A stretch of 64,000 bases of DNA from positions 3,162,001-3,226,000 of the forward strand of contig OZ220687.1 of NCBI GenBank assembly GCA_965116465.1. The letters are read 5' to 3'. The notes under the pieces are model-generated. The model had not been told where the DNA came from. It did not search any database and saw only the letters and a list, made by a program, of their open reading frames with translations. Positions 19,212 to 28,165 of this stretch are shown piece by piece. The DNA comes from VXNF01 sp965116465. GTDB taxonomy: Bacteria; Actinomycetota; Acidimicrobiia; Acidimicrobiales; CATQHL01. The position numbers and the translations under genes are program-made. Numbering within the stretch: the stretch's first letter is position 1; each line of letters starts with the position of its first letter.

Positions 19212-19395
19212 GTTGAACAAGAACTGGCACGACACCACCGTCGACTATTGCGACGTGTGCGGGAACCTCCTCATCGCCCGCTACTGGAGCTTCGTCGAGC
19301 CCGACGGCGGGGAGACCCGGCGCTGCTGCGACGAGACCTGCGAGCGCCTCTTCGGTCGGCTGCGCCGCCTGGAGGAATCGGCCCCCGGGTCCTGA
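19198..19395 (+). CDS. small Cys-rich protein, putative third subunit of Hyu/carboxylase complex
   Basis: A 65-aa protein whose ATG lies 14 bases inside the hyuB 3' end, in another frame. It carries CDVCG at residues 18-22 and CCDETC at 43-48, a spacing fitting one zinc ribbon. Acetophenone carboxylase and acetone carboxylase have small additional subunits with metal-binding cysteines, so a structural third subunit is the natural hypothesis; similarity is at the level of layout only. Very tight coupling to hyuB supports a stoichiometric partner. It is followed by an 86-bp gap before the second hyuA. Confidence 0.7.
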   Translation: MAWHELNKNWHDTTVDYCDVCGNLLIARYWSFVEPDGGETRRCCDETCERLFGRLRRLEESAPGS

Positions 19396-19481
19396 TGCCG
19401 GACTTCGGGCAGGCCGCGGCGGTGTTGTAGGTTCACGCTGACGCCGGGCGTGGTGCGGCGCACCACAGGGAGGCTCGAAGC

Positions 19482-21557
19482 ATGCAAGGCGGCTGGCAGG
19501 TCGGGATCGACACGGGCGGTACCTTCACCGACCTGGTGGCGGTCCGCGGCGAGGAGCAGCGCATCGCCAAGGTTCCGTCCACGCCCTCGGCGTTCGACCA
19601 GGGGGTGCTGGACTCGATCACCGCGGCGGGCATCGAGGTCTCCGACATCGAGATGATCGCCCACGGAACGACGGTCGCCACGAACGCCGTGATCACCCAG
19701 CGGGGCGCCCCGACGGCGCTGCTGACCACCCGGGGCTTCCGGGACGTGCTGGAGCTGCGCCGCCACAACCGGGGCGACCCGTACGACATCCAGTGGGACC
19801 CGCCGCCGCCGCTGGTGGCGCGCCGCAACCGTTTCGAGATCACCGAGCGGCTGGACTACGCCGGCGACGAGGTGGTCCCCCTGGACGCCGAGCAGGTGCG
19901 GGCCGCGGCCCGGCTGGCGGCACGGCGGGGTATCGGCACGTTCGCCATCGCCTTCCTGCACTCCTATGTCAACCCGGTCCACGAGGACGAGGCGGCGGAG
20001 ATCGTCCGGTCCGAGGTTCCCGGCGCGTTCGTCAGCACCTCCGGGTCGCTGCTGCGGGAACCCCCCGAGTTCGAGCGCACCTCCACCGCCGTGCTCAACG
20101 CCTACCTGGCCCCGGTCGTGAGCGACTACCTGACGGCGCTGGAGAGCCGGCTCCGCGAGGCCGGTTTCGCCGGCCGCCTGTACGTGATGCACTCCGGCGG
20201 CGGGCTGCTGACCGTCGAGAGCGCCTCGCGCTTCCCCGCCCGCCTGCTGACCTCCGGACCGGCCGCCGGAGCCAAGGCCGCCGAGGGTGTCGCCGCCTCC
20301 ACCGGCGTGGCGGGAGGGGTCGTGGCCGCCGGGGTGCTCGCCTCCTCGGAGGGTCTGGAGGAGGTCATCTCGCTGGACATCGGCGGCACCAGCGCCGACA
20401 TCGCCGTGGTGCAGGGAGGCCGGGCGGACATCGTGCACGAGTTCTCGCCGCGGTTCGGCCAGCCGGCACGATTCCCGGCCATCGACCTCGTCACCATCGG
20501 CGCCGGCGGGGGTTCGATCGCCTGGGTCGACGCCGGGCACCTGCCGCACGTCGGGCCGCAGAGCGCCGGGGCCGATCCGGGGCCGGCCGCCTACCTGCTC
20601 GGCGGCACGGACGCCACCGTGACCGATGCGAACCTCGTGGCCGGGCGCCTCGTGGCCGACGTGGGACTCGCCGGGGGCATCAGTCTCGATGTCGACGCGG
20701 CGCACCGCGCCGTCGAATCCTTCGCCGGCGAAATCGGGCTCAGCGTCACCGACGCCGCCCTGGGGATCATCGACATCTGCAACAACAACATGGCACGGTC
20801 GATCCGCGTCGTGACCGTCGAGCGGGGACTGGACCCGCGTAACTTCACCCTCGTCCCCTTCGGCGGCGCCGGGCCGCTGATGGCCGCCGAGTTGGCTGAC
20901 GTGCTGGGGATCAGGAGGATCGTCGTGCCGCTGGCGCCCGGCGTGACATCTGGCCTGGGATGCCTCTACGTCGACATCACCCACGACATCGGCGAGGCGT
21001 TGATCAGCGAGTTGACCGATGCGGACCGGGCCCGGTTGCAGGAGGTCCTCGACCGCCTGGCGGAGACCATGCGGCGGCGACTCACCGACGACGGCGTCGC
21101 CGCCGAGCGCCAGCGGCTCGAGTACTCCATCGACCTGCGCTACCTCGGCCAGGTGCGGGCGCTGACGGTGGAATTGGACACCGGGACGGTGCCGGAACGG
21201 TTCGCCGAGGAGTACCGCGAGATGTTCTTCGAGGAGTACGAGCGGCAGTTCCACTCGGTGGCGGTGGACATTCCGGTGGAGATCTCGGCGCTGCGGGTAC
21301 GTGGCGTCCGCCGCTCCGAGCGTCCGCACATCCCCTTCAGCGGCTCGACGGCACCGCTGCACACCATCGAGCGCCCGGTGCTGACTCGCGAGGGCACCGT
21401 CACCGCGCGCGTCGCCGAACGCAGCCGCCTGCATGTCGGCAGCCGCCTCCCCGGGCCGCTCGTGCTGACGCAGGAGGACTCCACCACCTGGGTGCCGCCG
21501 CACTGGGAGGTGGAGGTGGACAAACTGGGCAACCTGCAGATGGCCCGAACTGAATGA
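19482..21557 (+). CDS. hyuA: hydantoinase/oxoprolinase family protein A (second copy)
   Basis: A 691-aa HyuA paralogue. VGIDTGGTFTDLVAV, TTVATNAVITQRGAPTALLT, LDIGGTSADIAV and IGAGGGSIAWVD show an intact ATPase core. It shares the conserved blocks with the first copy but differs clearly elsewhere, including the insert around residues 265-290 (AAEGVAASTGVAGGVVAAG), so it is not a recent duplicate. ATG 19482 is preceded by GGGAGG. The 28 bp between it and the second hyuB indicates a pair. Two unlike A/B pairs in one operon point either to two substrates of one pathway or to a mixed complex such as the alpha/alpha-prime arrangement known in acetophenone carboxylase. Confidence 0.9.
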   Translation: MQGGWQVGIDTGGTFTDLVAVRGEEQRIAKVPSTPSAFDQGVLDSITAAGIEVSDIEMIAHGTTVATNAVITQRGAPTALLTTRGFRDVLELRRHNRGDPYDIQWDPPPPLVARRNRFEITERLDYAGDEVVPLDAEQVRAAARLAARRGIGTFAIAFLHSYVNPVHEDEAAEIVRSEVPGAFVSTSGSLLREPPEFERTSTAVLNAYLAPVVSDYLTALESRLREAGFAGRLYVMHSGGGLLTVESASRFPARLLTSGPAAGAKAAEGVAASTGVAGGVVAAGVLASSEGLEEVISLDIGGTSADIAVVQGGRADIVHEFSPRFGQPARFPAIDLVTIGAGGGSIAWVDAGHLPHVGPQSAGADPGPAAYLLGGTDATVTDANLVAGRLVADVGLAGGISLDVDAAHRAVESFAGEIGLSVTDAALGIIDICNNNMARSIRVVTVERGLDPRNFTLVPFGGAGPLMAAELADVLGIRRIVVPLAPGVTSGLGCLYVDITHDIGEALISELTDADRARLQEVLDRLAETMRRRLTDDGVAAERQRLEYSIDLRYLGQVRALTVELDTGTVPERFAEEYREMFFEEYERQFHSVAVDIPVEISALRVRGVRRSERPHIPFSGSTAPLHTIERPVLTREGTVTARVAERSRLHVGSRLPGPLVLTQEDSTTWVPPHWEVEVDKLGNLQMARTE

Positions 21558-21585
21558 GAGAGGCCTGCGTGAGGGAGGGAACGAG

Positions 21586-23430
21586 ATGAGCCTGCGAGTC
21601 GTGGAGACCTCGCCCACCGAATCGGTGGGTCTGCGTCAGCGTGACCCGATCCTGTTCCAGGTCCTGAACAGCGCCTTCAGCAGCATCGTGGACGAGATGA
21701 GCGCGCTCACGATGCGGGCCGCCTTCTCGCTGGTGGTCAGCGAGGGCGGCGACTACTCCGGCACCATCAGCAACCGCCACGGCGACCTCATCGCCTCGGG
21801 CGTGCGCGACCTGGCCGCCCACCTGGGGACGCACCCGTTCACCATCAAGGGGATGCTGGACTGGATCGGCACCGACCCCGAGGAGTACTTCCGTCCCGGC
21901 GACGTGGTGCTGATCAACGACCCGTACATCGGCGGCACGCACCACAACGACATGCGGGCCGTCATGCCGTTCTACTTCGACGGCTCGCTGGCCGGCTTCG
22001 TGCAGAACTCCATGCACTGGACCGACATCGGCGGGCACGTGCCGGGCACGTTCGACTCCAACTCCCGCAGTTCGTACGGCGAGGGCCTCGCCGTGCCGCC
22101 CATCCACGTGGTGCGCGAGGGGGTCTTCCAGCCGGAGGTCTCGAACCTCATCCTGCGCAACGTGCGGATGGCCGACACGGCCCGCGGCGATCTGCTGACC
22201 TCCATCGGCGCGGTCCGGCTCGGCGAGCAGCGGCTGCAGGCGCTGGCCCGGCGCTACGGCACCGAGATGATCCTGGCGGCCATGGACGAGTTCATCGAGT
22301 ACTCCGAGGACCTGCTGCGCGCCGAGTTCGCCAAGCTGCCCGACGGTCCCGTCACCGTGGAGTCACTTCTGGACTGCGACCCCGCCAGCGACTCCGACGA
22401 GCCGCTGTCGTGCCACATGGTGCTGACGGTGCACGGCGACCGGGCCACGATGGACTTCTCCGGCTCCGGCCCTCCGGCCAAGGGGGCGGTCAACTCCACC
22501 CGGTCGGTCACGCTGTCGGCCGCGGTGGTCACCATGAAGATGATCTTCCCGCACATCCCCATGAACCAGGGCGTGTTCCGGGCCATCGACTTCGTGCTGC
22601 CGCCGGGGCTGCTGGTGAGCGTGGAGTTCCCGGCGCCGGTGTCGGGCTGCGCCGCCGGCGTGTACCCGGCGGTCTGTGACCTGGTGCTGAAGGCGTTCAT
22701 GCACTTGGCGCCCGAGCGGTCCATGTCGGGTCCCACCGGGCTCATCAACACCATCACGGCGGGCTGGGACCCGCGGCCCGGCTACGACCGGGAGTTCGTC
22801 ATGTACCTCTGGCTGGAGGGCGGCTGGGGCGGTCGGGCGCAGCGCAAGGACAACGCCACCGCCATGACCACCTTCGCCACCACCGCCATGAACCAGCCCG
22901 TGGAGTTGCAGGAGCGGCTCTTCCCGGTGCTGTTCGACTGCTACCGCATGGAGACCGACAGCGCCGGGGCCGGCTGGTCGCGCGGCGGCCTGGGCGTGAC
23001 CCGCCGCTGGTACCTCACCCACGGCGACGGCGTGCTCTCCGACCTCGGCGACGGCGAGAAGTTCGGCCCGTGGGGCTTCGCCGGCGGCGCCGACGCCCGG
23101 CCCAACAAGTTCACGTACGCCCCCGGCACCGATGACGAGGTGAACGTGGGGATGTTCTGCACGAACCTGCCGATCAGCAAGGGGGAGATGCTGGACTGCT
23201 TCCAGCCGGGCGGCGGCGGCTACGGCCAACCGTTGACGCGGTGCATCGAGCACGTCCTCGACGACCTGCGCGACGGCTACATCAGCCTCGAGGGCGCCCG
23301 GCGCGACTACGGCGTGGTGGCGACCCACGACGCGGAGTCCGACGACTTCATCCTCGACGCCGAGGCCACTGCCGCCCTGCGGGCCGGCTACGAAGAGGGT
23401 CCGGAATTCCCCGACGGGGGGAGTCCGTGA
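21586..23430 (+). CDS. hyuB: hydantoinase B/oxoprolinase family protein (second copy)
   Basis: A 614-aa HyuB paralogue with SALTMRAAFSLVVSEGGDYS, DVVLINDPYIGGTHHNDMRA and a C-terminal glycine-rich CFQPGGGGYGQPLTRC end. A strong GGGAGGGAACG precedes ATG 21586. Compared with the first HyuB, the metal/substrate-proximal block is NDPYIGGTHHND rather than NDPYRGGSHLPE, suggesting a different substrate or subunit role. Its stop shares bases with the start of the second SDR (GTGATG), so translation is coupled. Confidence 0.9.
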   Translation: MSLRVVETSPTESVGLRQRDPILFQVLNSAFSSIVDEMSALTMRAAFSLVVSEGGDYSGTISNRHGDLIASGVRDLAAHLGTHPFTIKGMLDWIGTDPEEYFRPGDVVLINDPYIGGTHHNDMRAVMPFYFDGSLAGFVQNSMHWTDIGGHVPGTFDSNSRSSYGEGLAVPPIHVVREGVFQPEVSNLILRNVRMADTARGDLLTSIGAVRLGEQRLQALARRYGTEMILAAMDEFIEYSEDLLRAEFAKLPDGPVTVESLLDCDPASDSDEPLSCHMVLTVHGDRATMDFSGSGPPAKGAVNSTRSVTLSAAVVTMKMIFPHIPMNQGVFRAIDFVLPPGLLVSVEFPAPVSGCAAGVYPAVCDLVLKAFMHLAPERSMSGPTGLINTITAGWDPRPGYDREFVMYLWLEGGWGGRAQRKDNATAMTTFATTAMNQPVELQERLFPVLFDCYRMETDSAGAGWSRGGLGVTRRWYLTHGDGVLSDLGDGEKFGPWGFAGGADARPNKFTYAPGTDDEVNVGMFCTNLPISKGEMLDCFQPGGGGYGQPLTRCIEHVLDDLRDGYISLEGARRDYGVVATHDAESDDFILDAEATAALRAGYEEGPEFPDGGSP

Positions 23431-24194
23431 TGTCGGCTGACTTCGCGGGCAAGGTCGCAATCGTCACAGGTGGGGCGCGGGGCATCGGCGCCGCCATTGC
23501 CGACGAGATGGTGGCGAGGGGTGCGGCGGTGGCGTCGTTCGATCTCATCGGGCCCGACGAGGCGCGCGACGGCGTGCTGGATCTCGAAGTGGACGTCGCC
23601 GACGCCGACTCGGTGCAGGCCGCCACGGCGACCGTCGTCGCCCGGCTCGGCCGCATCGACGTGCTGTTCAACAACGCCGGCATCCAGCGGGCCGCGCCGA
23701 CACACCTGATGGACCCCGAGATCTGGAACCTGGTCGTGGGGATCCACCTGGGCGGCATGTTCCTGTGCAGCGCGGCGGCGATCCCCGAGATGCGCAAGGT
23801 CGGCGGTGGCGCCATCGTCTCGACGGCGAGCGCGGCGGGCATCGTCGGCATCCCGGGTCGCGCCCCCTACTCGGCCGCCAAGGCCGGGATCATGGGACTC
23901 ACCCGGTCCCTTGCTGTGGAGGTGGCGCCCCACAACATCAGGGTCAACGCCGTCGCACCCGGCTTCACGCTCACCCCCCTCGTGCAGCAGGCCCTCGACG
24001 ACGGCTCCCTCACCGAGGACTGGATGCTGCTGGAGGTGCCTCTGGACCGCATCGCGGAGGCCGCCGAGATCGCCCGCCCCGCGGTCTTCCTGGCGAGCGC
24101 GGAGGCCTCCTACATCACCGGGCAGTGCCTCGTGGTGGACGGCGGCTGGACCATCCAGGGCGTCTCGGACCGCCCCGACTGGCTCGACGTCTGA
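23430..24194 (+). CDS. SDR-family NAD(P)-dependent oxidoreductase (second)
   Basis: A 254-aa short-chain dehydrogenase with TGGARGIG, NNAG, a catalytic region SAAGIVGIPGRAPYSAAKAG (Tyr and Lys of YxxxK present) and a C-terminal YITGQCLVVDGGW. ATG 23430 overlaps the hyuB stop by one base; an in-frame GTG three bases earlier is equally possible. DLIGPDEARDG after strand beta-2 carries an acidic residue, which in this family usually favours NAD over NADP. It is the last gene of the catabolic run, before a strong hairpin. Confidence 0.9.
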   Translation: MSADFAGKVAIVTGGARGIGAAIADEMVARGAAVASFDLIGPDEARDGVLDLEVDVADADSVQAATATVVARLGRIDVLFNNAGIQRAAPTHLMDPEIWNLVVGIHLGGMFLCSAAAIPEMRKVGGGAIVSTASAAGIVGIPGRAPYSAAKAGIMGLTRSLAVEVAPHNIRVNAVAPGFTLTPLVQQALDDGSLTEDWMLLEVPLDRIAEAAEIARPAVFLASAEASYITGQCLVVDGGWTIQGVSDRPDWLDV

Positions 24195-24196
24195 CG

Positions 24197-24213
24197 GCCC
24201 CCCGACGGGGGGC
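24197..24213. terminator. bidirectional hairpin between convergent genes
   Basis: GCCCCCC-GAC-GGGGGGC, a perfect 7-bp stem with a 3-base loop, lies exactly between the stop of the SDR gene (24194) and the convergent stop at 24221. There is no U-tract, as usual in GC-rich actinobacteria. It probably ends both transcripts. Confidence 0.7.
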
Positions 24214-24220
24214 GGGAACG

Positions 24221-25099
24221 CTACGTGCGGTACCGGCCGGGCTGTCCCCAGTTGCTGCCGCGATCGCGGTGGCCGAAGGACCGGCCCAGGTCGACCTCGG
24301 CGAACTCGGCCGGGGACTCGCCCGTCGTGGCGTACTCGTAGAGCGCGGTCTGGTAGACGGCGCTCAGAGCGGAGGCCACCACGGCGCCGAGGATCATCAG
24401 CAGGCCGCCGACGATGACGCCGAAGATCCCCAGCGGGCCGGTGCCCAGGAATATGGCGATGAGCAGTCCGGGCGCCATCAGGACCAGGCCCACGATGGAG
24501 AGCCCCGCCTGGGCGACCAGGTTCTCGCCCCAGCTGCGCCGCAGCAGGTTCTTGGAACGCCCGAGGGCCTGGAACGCGCCGACGCGCTCGGCGATGATGA
24601 TCGGCATCACCAGGAAGGTCATGACCCGCCACGCCAGGTCCAGGAGGCCGCCGAGCAGCGCCCCCGCGAATCCGGCGCGGTCGCGTGCGGCCGCCTGGAT
24701 CGAGTTGATGATGATGCCCACCACGACGGCCACGATCGCCCACACGGCGATGGTGCCGAACCGGCCCGCGGCGCCGCGGATGGCGCTGGCGACCGTGGGG
24801 TCACCGCCGGTGAGCCGCTCGCGGGCGCCGTGAACCAGGGCGCCCTGGAAGAAGTAGACGGCGATGGTGCTGGCGAAGACGCCCAGGACGACCAGCCACC
24901 TCGATCCGCCGCTGACCTCGAAGTCCCCCCAGCCCACCGCCGGGTCGTAGTCGATGAGCGTGATGAGGCCGAAGACGGCGCCGGCGATGATCAGCGCCGC
25001 CAGACCGCCGAGGACCGGCAGCCACAGCAACTCCTTGTCCTTGCGCAGGACTCGCCAGGACGTCTTGCCGAGTTCCCAGGACCGTCCGAAATATCCCAT
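24221..25099 (-). CDS. polytopic membrane protein (DUF6159-like)
   Basis: A 292-aa protein of unknown function. It begins MGYFGRSWELGKTSWRVLRK, then has about six hydrophobic segments, with a conserved-looking cytoplasmic stretch (RVGAFQALGRSKNLLRRSWG) and a hydrophilic Arg/Asp tail (LGRSFGHRDRGSNWGQPGRY). This arrangement resembles a family of short prokaryotic membrane proteins annotated only as DUF6159. ATG 25099 is chosen for GGAGACACCC directly upstream. Monocistronic by layout. Confidence 0.75.
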   Translation of the reverse strand: MGYFGRSWELGKTSWRVLRKDKELLWLPVLGGLAALIIAGAVFGLITLIDYDPAVGWGDFEVSGGSRWLVVLGVFASTIAVYFFQGALVHGARERLTGGDPTVASAIRGAAGRFGTIAVWAIVAVVVGIIINSIQAAARDRAGFAGALLGGLLDLAWRVMTFLVMPIIIAERVGAFQALGRSKNLLRRSWGENLVAQAGLSIVGLVLMAPGLLIAIFLGTGPLGIFGVIVGGLLMILGAVVASALSAVYQTALYEYATTGESPAEFAEVDLGRSFGHRDRGSNWGQPGRYRT

Positions 25100-25208
25100 C
25101 GGGTGTCTCCTCGTGCTCGATGTTTCTCCATCGTTGCCCGGAGGACCGACTAGCGCCGCTCTCCCGGCCACCGCCTCCCCGCAGCGTATCCGCTCGGAAT
25201 GGCGGTGA

Positions 25209-26198
25209 TCAGGCGTTCACGTCCACGACGACCCGGCCCCGCACCCTCCCCGCCAGGATGTCGGCGGCGATGCGCGGCACCTCTCCGAGGGGCACCTCGG
25301 AGGTGATGGAGTCCAGCACCCCGGCGTCGAGATCGTCGGCCAGCCGGGCCCACGCCTCGTCGCGCCGGGTGGCCGGTTGGTACACGCAGTTGACGCCGAG
25401 CAGGCTCACGCCCCGCAGGATGAACGGGAAGACCGTGCCGGTGAGATCGGAGCCGCCGGCCAACCCGCACGCCGCCACGCAGCCGCCGGGTTCGAGCGCG
25501 GCGATCAGGTTCACGAGCGTGTGGCTTCCCACGCTGTCGACACCGGCCACCCAGCGCGGGCGCGCCATCGGCCGGCCGCCGGCCTCGCTGAGTTCGCTGC
25601 GGTCGAGGATCTCGGACGCGCCGAGCGACCGGAGGTAGTCGCCCTCGGTCGCGGCCCGGCCCGTGGACGCCACGACCTCGTAGCCGAGCTTGGCCAGAAC
25701 GGCGACGGCGACGCTGCCCACACCTCCGGCGGCGCCCGTGACGATGACCGGGCCGTCACCGGGTGCGGTGCCGTGGTCCTCGAGGGCCATCACGCACAGC
25801 ATGGCGGTGTATCCCGCGGTGCCGATGGCGGCCGCGGCGCGGGTGTCGATGCCGGTGGGCAGGCGTGTCAGCCAGCCGGCATCGACGCGTGCCTTGGTGG
25901 CCATGCCGCCCCAGTGCTTCTCGCCGAGGTCCCAGCCGTTGACGGTCACCCGGTCGCCGGGGCGCCAGTCGGGGTGTGCGCTGGCCTCGACGGTGCCCGC
26001 CAGGTCGATGCCCGGCACGAGCGGCCAGTTGCGCACCACGGGCGCGCCGTTGCAGATCGCCAGACCGTCCTTGTAGTTGACCGTGGAATAGTCCACGGCG
26101 ACGGTCACCTCATGGTCCGGGAGTTGATCCTCGGCGAGCCGGCTGATGCTGTGCTCGAATCCGTCGTCGGTCTTGGAGAGCAGCAGGGCGGTGAACAT
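25209..26198 (-). CDS. acuI: MDR-family quinone/acrylyl-CoA reductase (AcuI/YhdH-like)
   Basis: A 329-aa medium-chain reductase without the structural zinc loop. YSTVNYKDGLAICNG, PLVPGIDLAGTV, DRVTVNGWDLGEKHWGG and the TGAAGGVGSVAVAVLAKLGY nucleotide loop fit the AcuI/YhdH group closely. AcuI reduces acrylyl-CoA to propionyl-CoA with NADPH and detoxifies acrylate from DMSP cleavage in marine bacteria. No DMSP lyase is in the window, so that particular role is not demonstrated; a general enoyl/quinone reductase is the alternative. It starts at ATG 26198. Confidence 0.83.
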   Translation of the reverse strand: MFTALLLSKTDDGFEHSISRLAEDQLPDHEVTVAVDYSTVNYKDGLAICNGAPVVRNWPLVPGIDLAGTVEASAHPDWRPGDRVTVNGWDLGEKHWGGMATKARVDAGWLTRLPTGIDTRAAAAIGTAGYTAMLCVMALEDHGTAPGDGPVIVTGAAGGVGSVAVAVLAKLGYEVVASTGRAATEGDYLRSLGASEILDRSELSEAGGRPMARPRWVAGVDSVGSHTLVNLIAALEPGGCVAACGLAGGSDLTGTVFPFILRGVSLLGVNCVYQPATRRDEAWARLADDLDAGVLDSITSEVPLGEVPRIAADILAGRVRGRVVVDVNA

Positions 26199-26273
26199 GC
26201 GGGCCTCCCGGGTGGCTGGGCGGGTACGGCCCGAGCCTATGTCGCCTCGCGCCGCCCGCCGACGGCCGCCCGT

Positions 26274-27146
26274 TCACACGACGAGGCCCTGGATCTCGGC
26301 CACGGCGGCGTAGACGGACGAACTGCGGGTCACCGCACCCAGGGGGCCGCGCATGCCGCCGAGTCCCACGGTCGTGAAGCTGCCCATGAAGGTGACGGTG
26401 GCGGTGATCTTGTATCGGTCTCCGGTGGCGCCGTCGGAGGAGTGCCGGTAGGTGTACCGGCAGGTGCTGAGGGCATCCGCGAAGCCGGGAATCCAGGGGG
26501 TGCCCGGGCCGATGCAGGTGATCGAGTCGCCGTTTCCCATGGTCCAGCGGACCGTGGTGGGCGTGGCGAAGATCGTCACGACGTAGCCCCAGACCATGAT
26601 CGTGGTGCTGTAGGTGCGCCAGTAGGACGGAGGCAGCCAGAGCCACGTCGGTGTCTGCACCAACAGCCCCGAGCGGTAGCTCGGCGAGGTGTGGATGGTC
26701 GGGCTGGGCGGGTTGAGCGCTCCCATCGCCGAGGAGACCACGCTGGACTGGGTGGGGCGGGGGCGCGGCCTGCTCGGCGACACCGTGATGGTCTGTACGT
26801 AGTTCCCGTCGCTGTCGCAGACGTCGACGGTGTACGTGCCGTCGTCCTGGAGGTAGAAGGGGCCGCAGTAGTTGAGGCTGACAGTGGCTGGCGGGGTCGC
26901 CGGATCGTCGATCGTTGGTCGCTCGACGGTCAGGTTCGAGCAGAAGACCTCCTCGTCGCTGCAGTTCTCGACTTCGGTGGAGTCGGCCGCGGTCACGCCG
27001 GGTGCCAGGGCCGCGAGGGTTCCGGCCCCGATCAGGAGGGCGACTGCGGCGCGCCCGCAGCCCCGCCGCCTTCCGGAGCGGCCTGTGAGGCGGGCTCCTT
27101 CCGGGAGGTTGCCCGTCGACCGTGGGTGTTCGCCTGCAGGATGCAT
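26274..27146 (-). CDS. secreted protein of unknown function
   Basis: A 290-aa exported protein. A long positively charged N-region (RSGRRRGCGR) is followed by a hydrophobic core and a probable signal peptidase I site (GVTAADS). The mature part has several Cys, a proline-rich stretch (SPSRPRPRPTQSS) and a C-terminal part rich in Thr, Ser and aromatics with WTMGNGDSITC and STCRYTYRHSS, reminiscent of PKD-like beta sandwiches seen in actinobacterial surface proteins. Function unknown. ATG 27146 puts its first 115 bases inside the 3' end of the upstream lipoprotein gene in another frame; no better start was seen before the signal sequence. Confidence 0.65.
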   Translation of the reverse strand: MHPAGEHPRSTGNLPEGARLTGRSGRRRGCGRAAVALLIGAGTLAALAPGVTAADSTEVENCSDEEVFCSNLTVERPTIDDPATPPATVSLNYCGPFYLQDDGTYTVDVCDSDGNYVQTITVSPSRPRPRPTQSSVVSSAMGALNPPSPTIHTSPSYRSGLLVQTPTWLWLPPSYWRTYSTTIMVWGYVVTIFATPTTVRWTMGNGDSITCIGPGTPWIPGFADALSTCRYTYRHSSDGATGDRYKITATVTFMGSFTTVGLGGMRGPLGAVTRSSSVYAAVAEIQGLVV

Positions 27147-28105
27147 CCGTCCGTCCTTCCTGTGTGAATGGCCTGCTCGAAGATCTCCGCCACGCGCCAG
27201 TCGGTGCCCTGGCGCCGCAGCAACGCCAGGTGCACCACGGTGGCCTGCTCGTCGTTGCGCACGCGCCCCGTCGAGACCTCGTAGAGGACGGCGGTGTCGA
27301 CGAAGCAGTCGAGGACCTCGGCGCTGTCGGCGTCCCACCCCTCGATGTGCACGACCCGCCCCGTGCCGTGGTCCGGGGGGAGGCGCAGGGCGACGCCCTC
27401 GGCCGCCCGCCCCAGGAGCACGCCGACGGTGCGGCTGCGCAGCGGCTCGACGCTGTGTCGCCCGATCCCCGGATGCCCGGGGTTCACCGGCTGGCGGGCG
27501 GCCTCCCAGTAGCTCGCCCAGAAGGCGGTGTATGCCCCGAGAATGGCTGCGGCAACCTCCGCCGGCGGCTCGGAGCCCTCACGGGAGGACACCAGCGGCA
27601 CCGGTCTCGTCGCCGTCGAGTGGTCCGGCGTCGCCGGTCCGGGGGCCAGCTCGAGGCGCCGCGGCGGTGCGAGGTGGGTGCGTGCGCCGGGGTCGGCGTC
27701 GGGCGGCCGGCCCGACCCGGTGCGGTCGTCAGCGGCGGCGGCCCGCAGCGCCTCGGGACTCCGGATCTCCTGGGGGATTCCGGCGGCCGCTGTGTCCGCT
27801 TCGTGGTCGCCATCAGCGGGACCGGCGAGATCGACGGACGTGCCACGGGAGGACTCATCGCCTGCGGATCCTCGGGTCCGGTCGCCGGTCCCGCCGCTGG
27901 ATTCCGGGGTCGGGAGCGCGACCGTCGTCGCCGTCGCCGGTGCGAGGATCGCGCCTTCCCCGCCGGTCGCGCCGTGGGTGGTACGGGTGCAGGCGGTTGC
28001 CAGCGCGATCAGGATGAGGATTCCGGTTGCCGCGCCGAGCGGGATCAGCCGACGGCGCGGCCCGACGCCCGGTCGGCCGTCTAGGTGAGTTTCATTCAGT
28101 CTCAC
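27032..28105 (-). CDS. lipoprotein with SnoaL-like C-terminal region, unknown function
   Basis: A 357-aa protein with a lipoprotein-type N-terminus (GAATGILILIALATAC, Cys39), a low-complexity spacer to about residue 185, and then a compact domain (AAAILGAYTAFWASYWEAAR, then AEVLDCFVDTAVLYEVSTGR and LLRRQGTDWRVAEIFEQ) whose strand pattern suggests an NTF2/SnoaL-like cone. Such lipoproteins are common and uncharacterised in actinobacteria. The last 24 residues (SRKEPASQAAPEGGGAAGAP) are read over the start of the downstream secreted gene; the overlap suggests co-translation. Confidence 0.68.
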   Translation of the reverse strand: MRLNETHLDGRPGVGPRRRLIPLGAATGILILIALATACTRTTHGATGGEGAILAPATATTVALPTPESSGGTGDRTRGSAGDESSRGTSVDLAGPADGDHEADTAAAGIPQEIRSPEALRAAAADDRTGSGRPPDADPGARTHLAPPRRLELAPGPATPDHSTATRPVPLVSSREGSEPPAEVAAAILGAYTAFWASYWEAARQPVNPGHPGIGRHSVEPLRSRTVGVLLGRAAEGVALRLPPDHGTGRVVHIEGWDADSAEVLDCFVDTAVLYEVSTGRVRNDEQATVVHLALLRRQGTDWRVAEIFEQAIHTGRTDGCILQANTHGRRATSRKEPASQAAPEGGGAAGAPQSPS

Positions 28106-28165
28106 GCACCAGAGACTATAGGAGACTAGTTAGAAATACATCACTATGACGTAACTTTCTTCCTG
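28106..28165 (-). promoter_or_regulatory. AT-rich promoter region of the lipoprotein gene
   Basis: 60 bp of conspicuously AT-rich sequence between the CDF stop and the lipoprotein ATG. On the minus strand it holds CTATAGTCTC, a possible -10 (TATAGT), and GAGACT-type repeats at about 28099-28130 (AGTCTC ... GAGACT ... GAGACT), perhaps an operator. Assignment by eye only. Confidence 0.4.

Noticed and set aside
25209..26198. DMSP catabolism operon around the AcuI-like gene
   Set aside because: No DMSP lyase, demethylase or DMSP transporter specific gene is adjacent; AcuI-like reductases also occur outside DMSP pathways.
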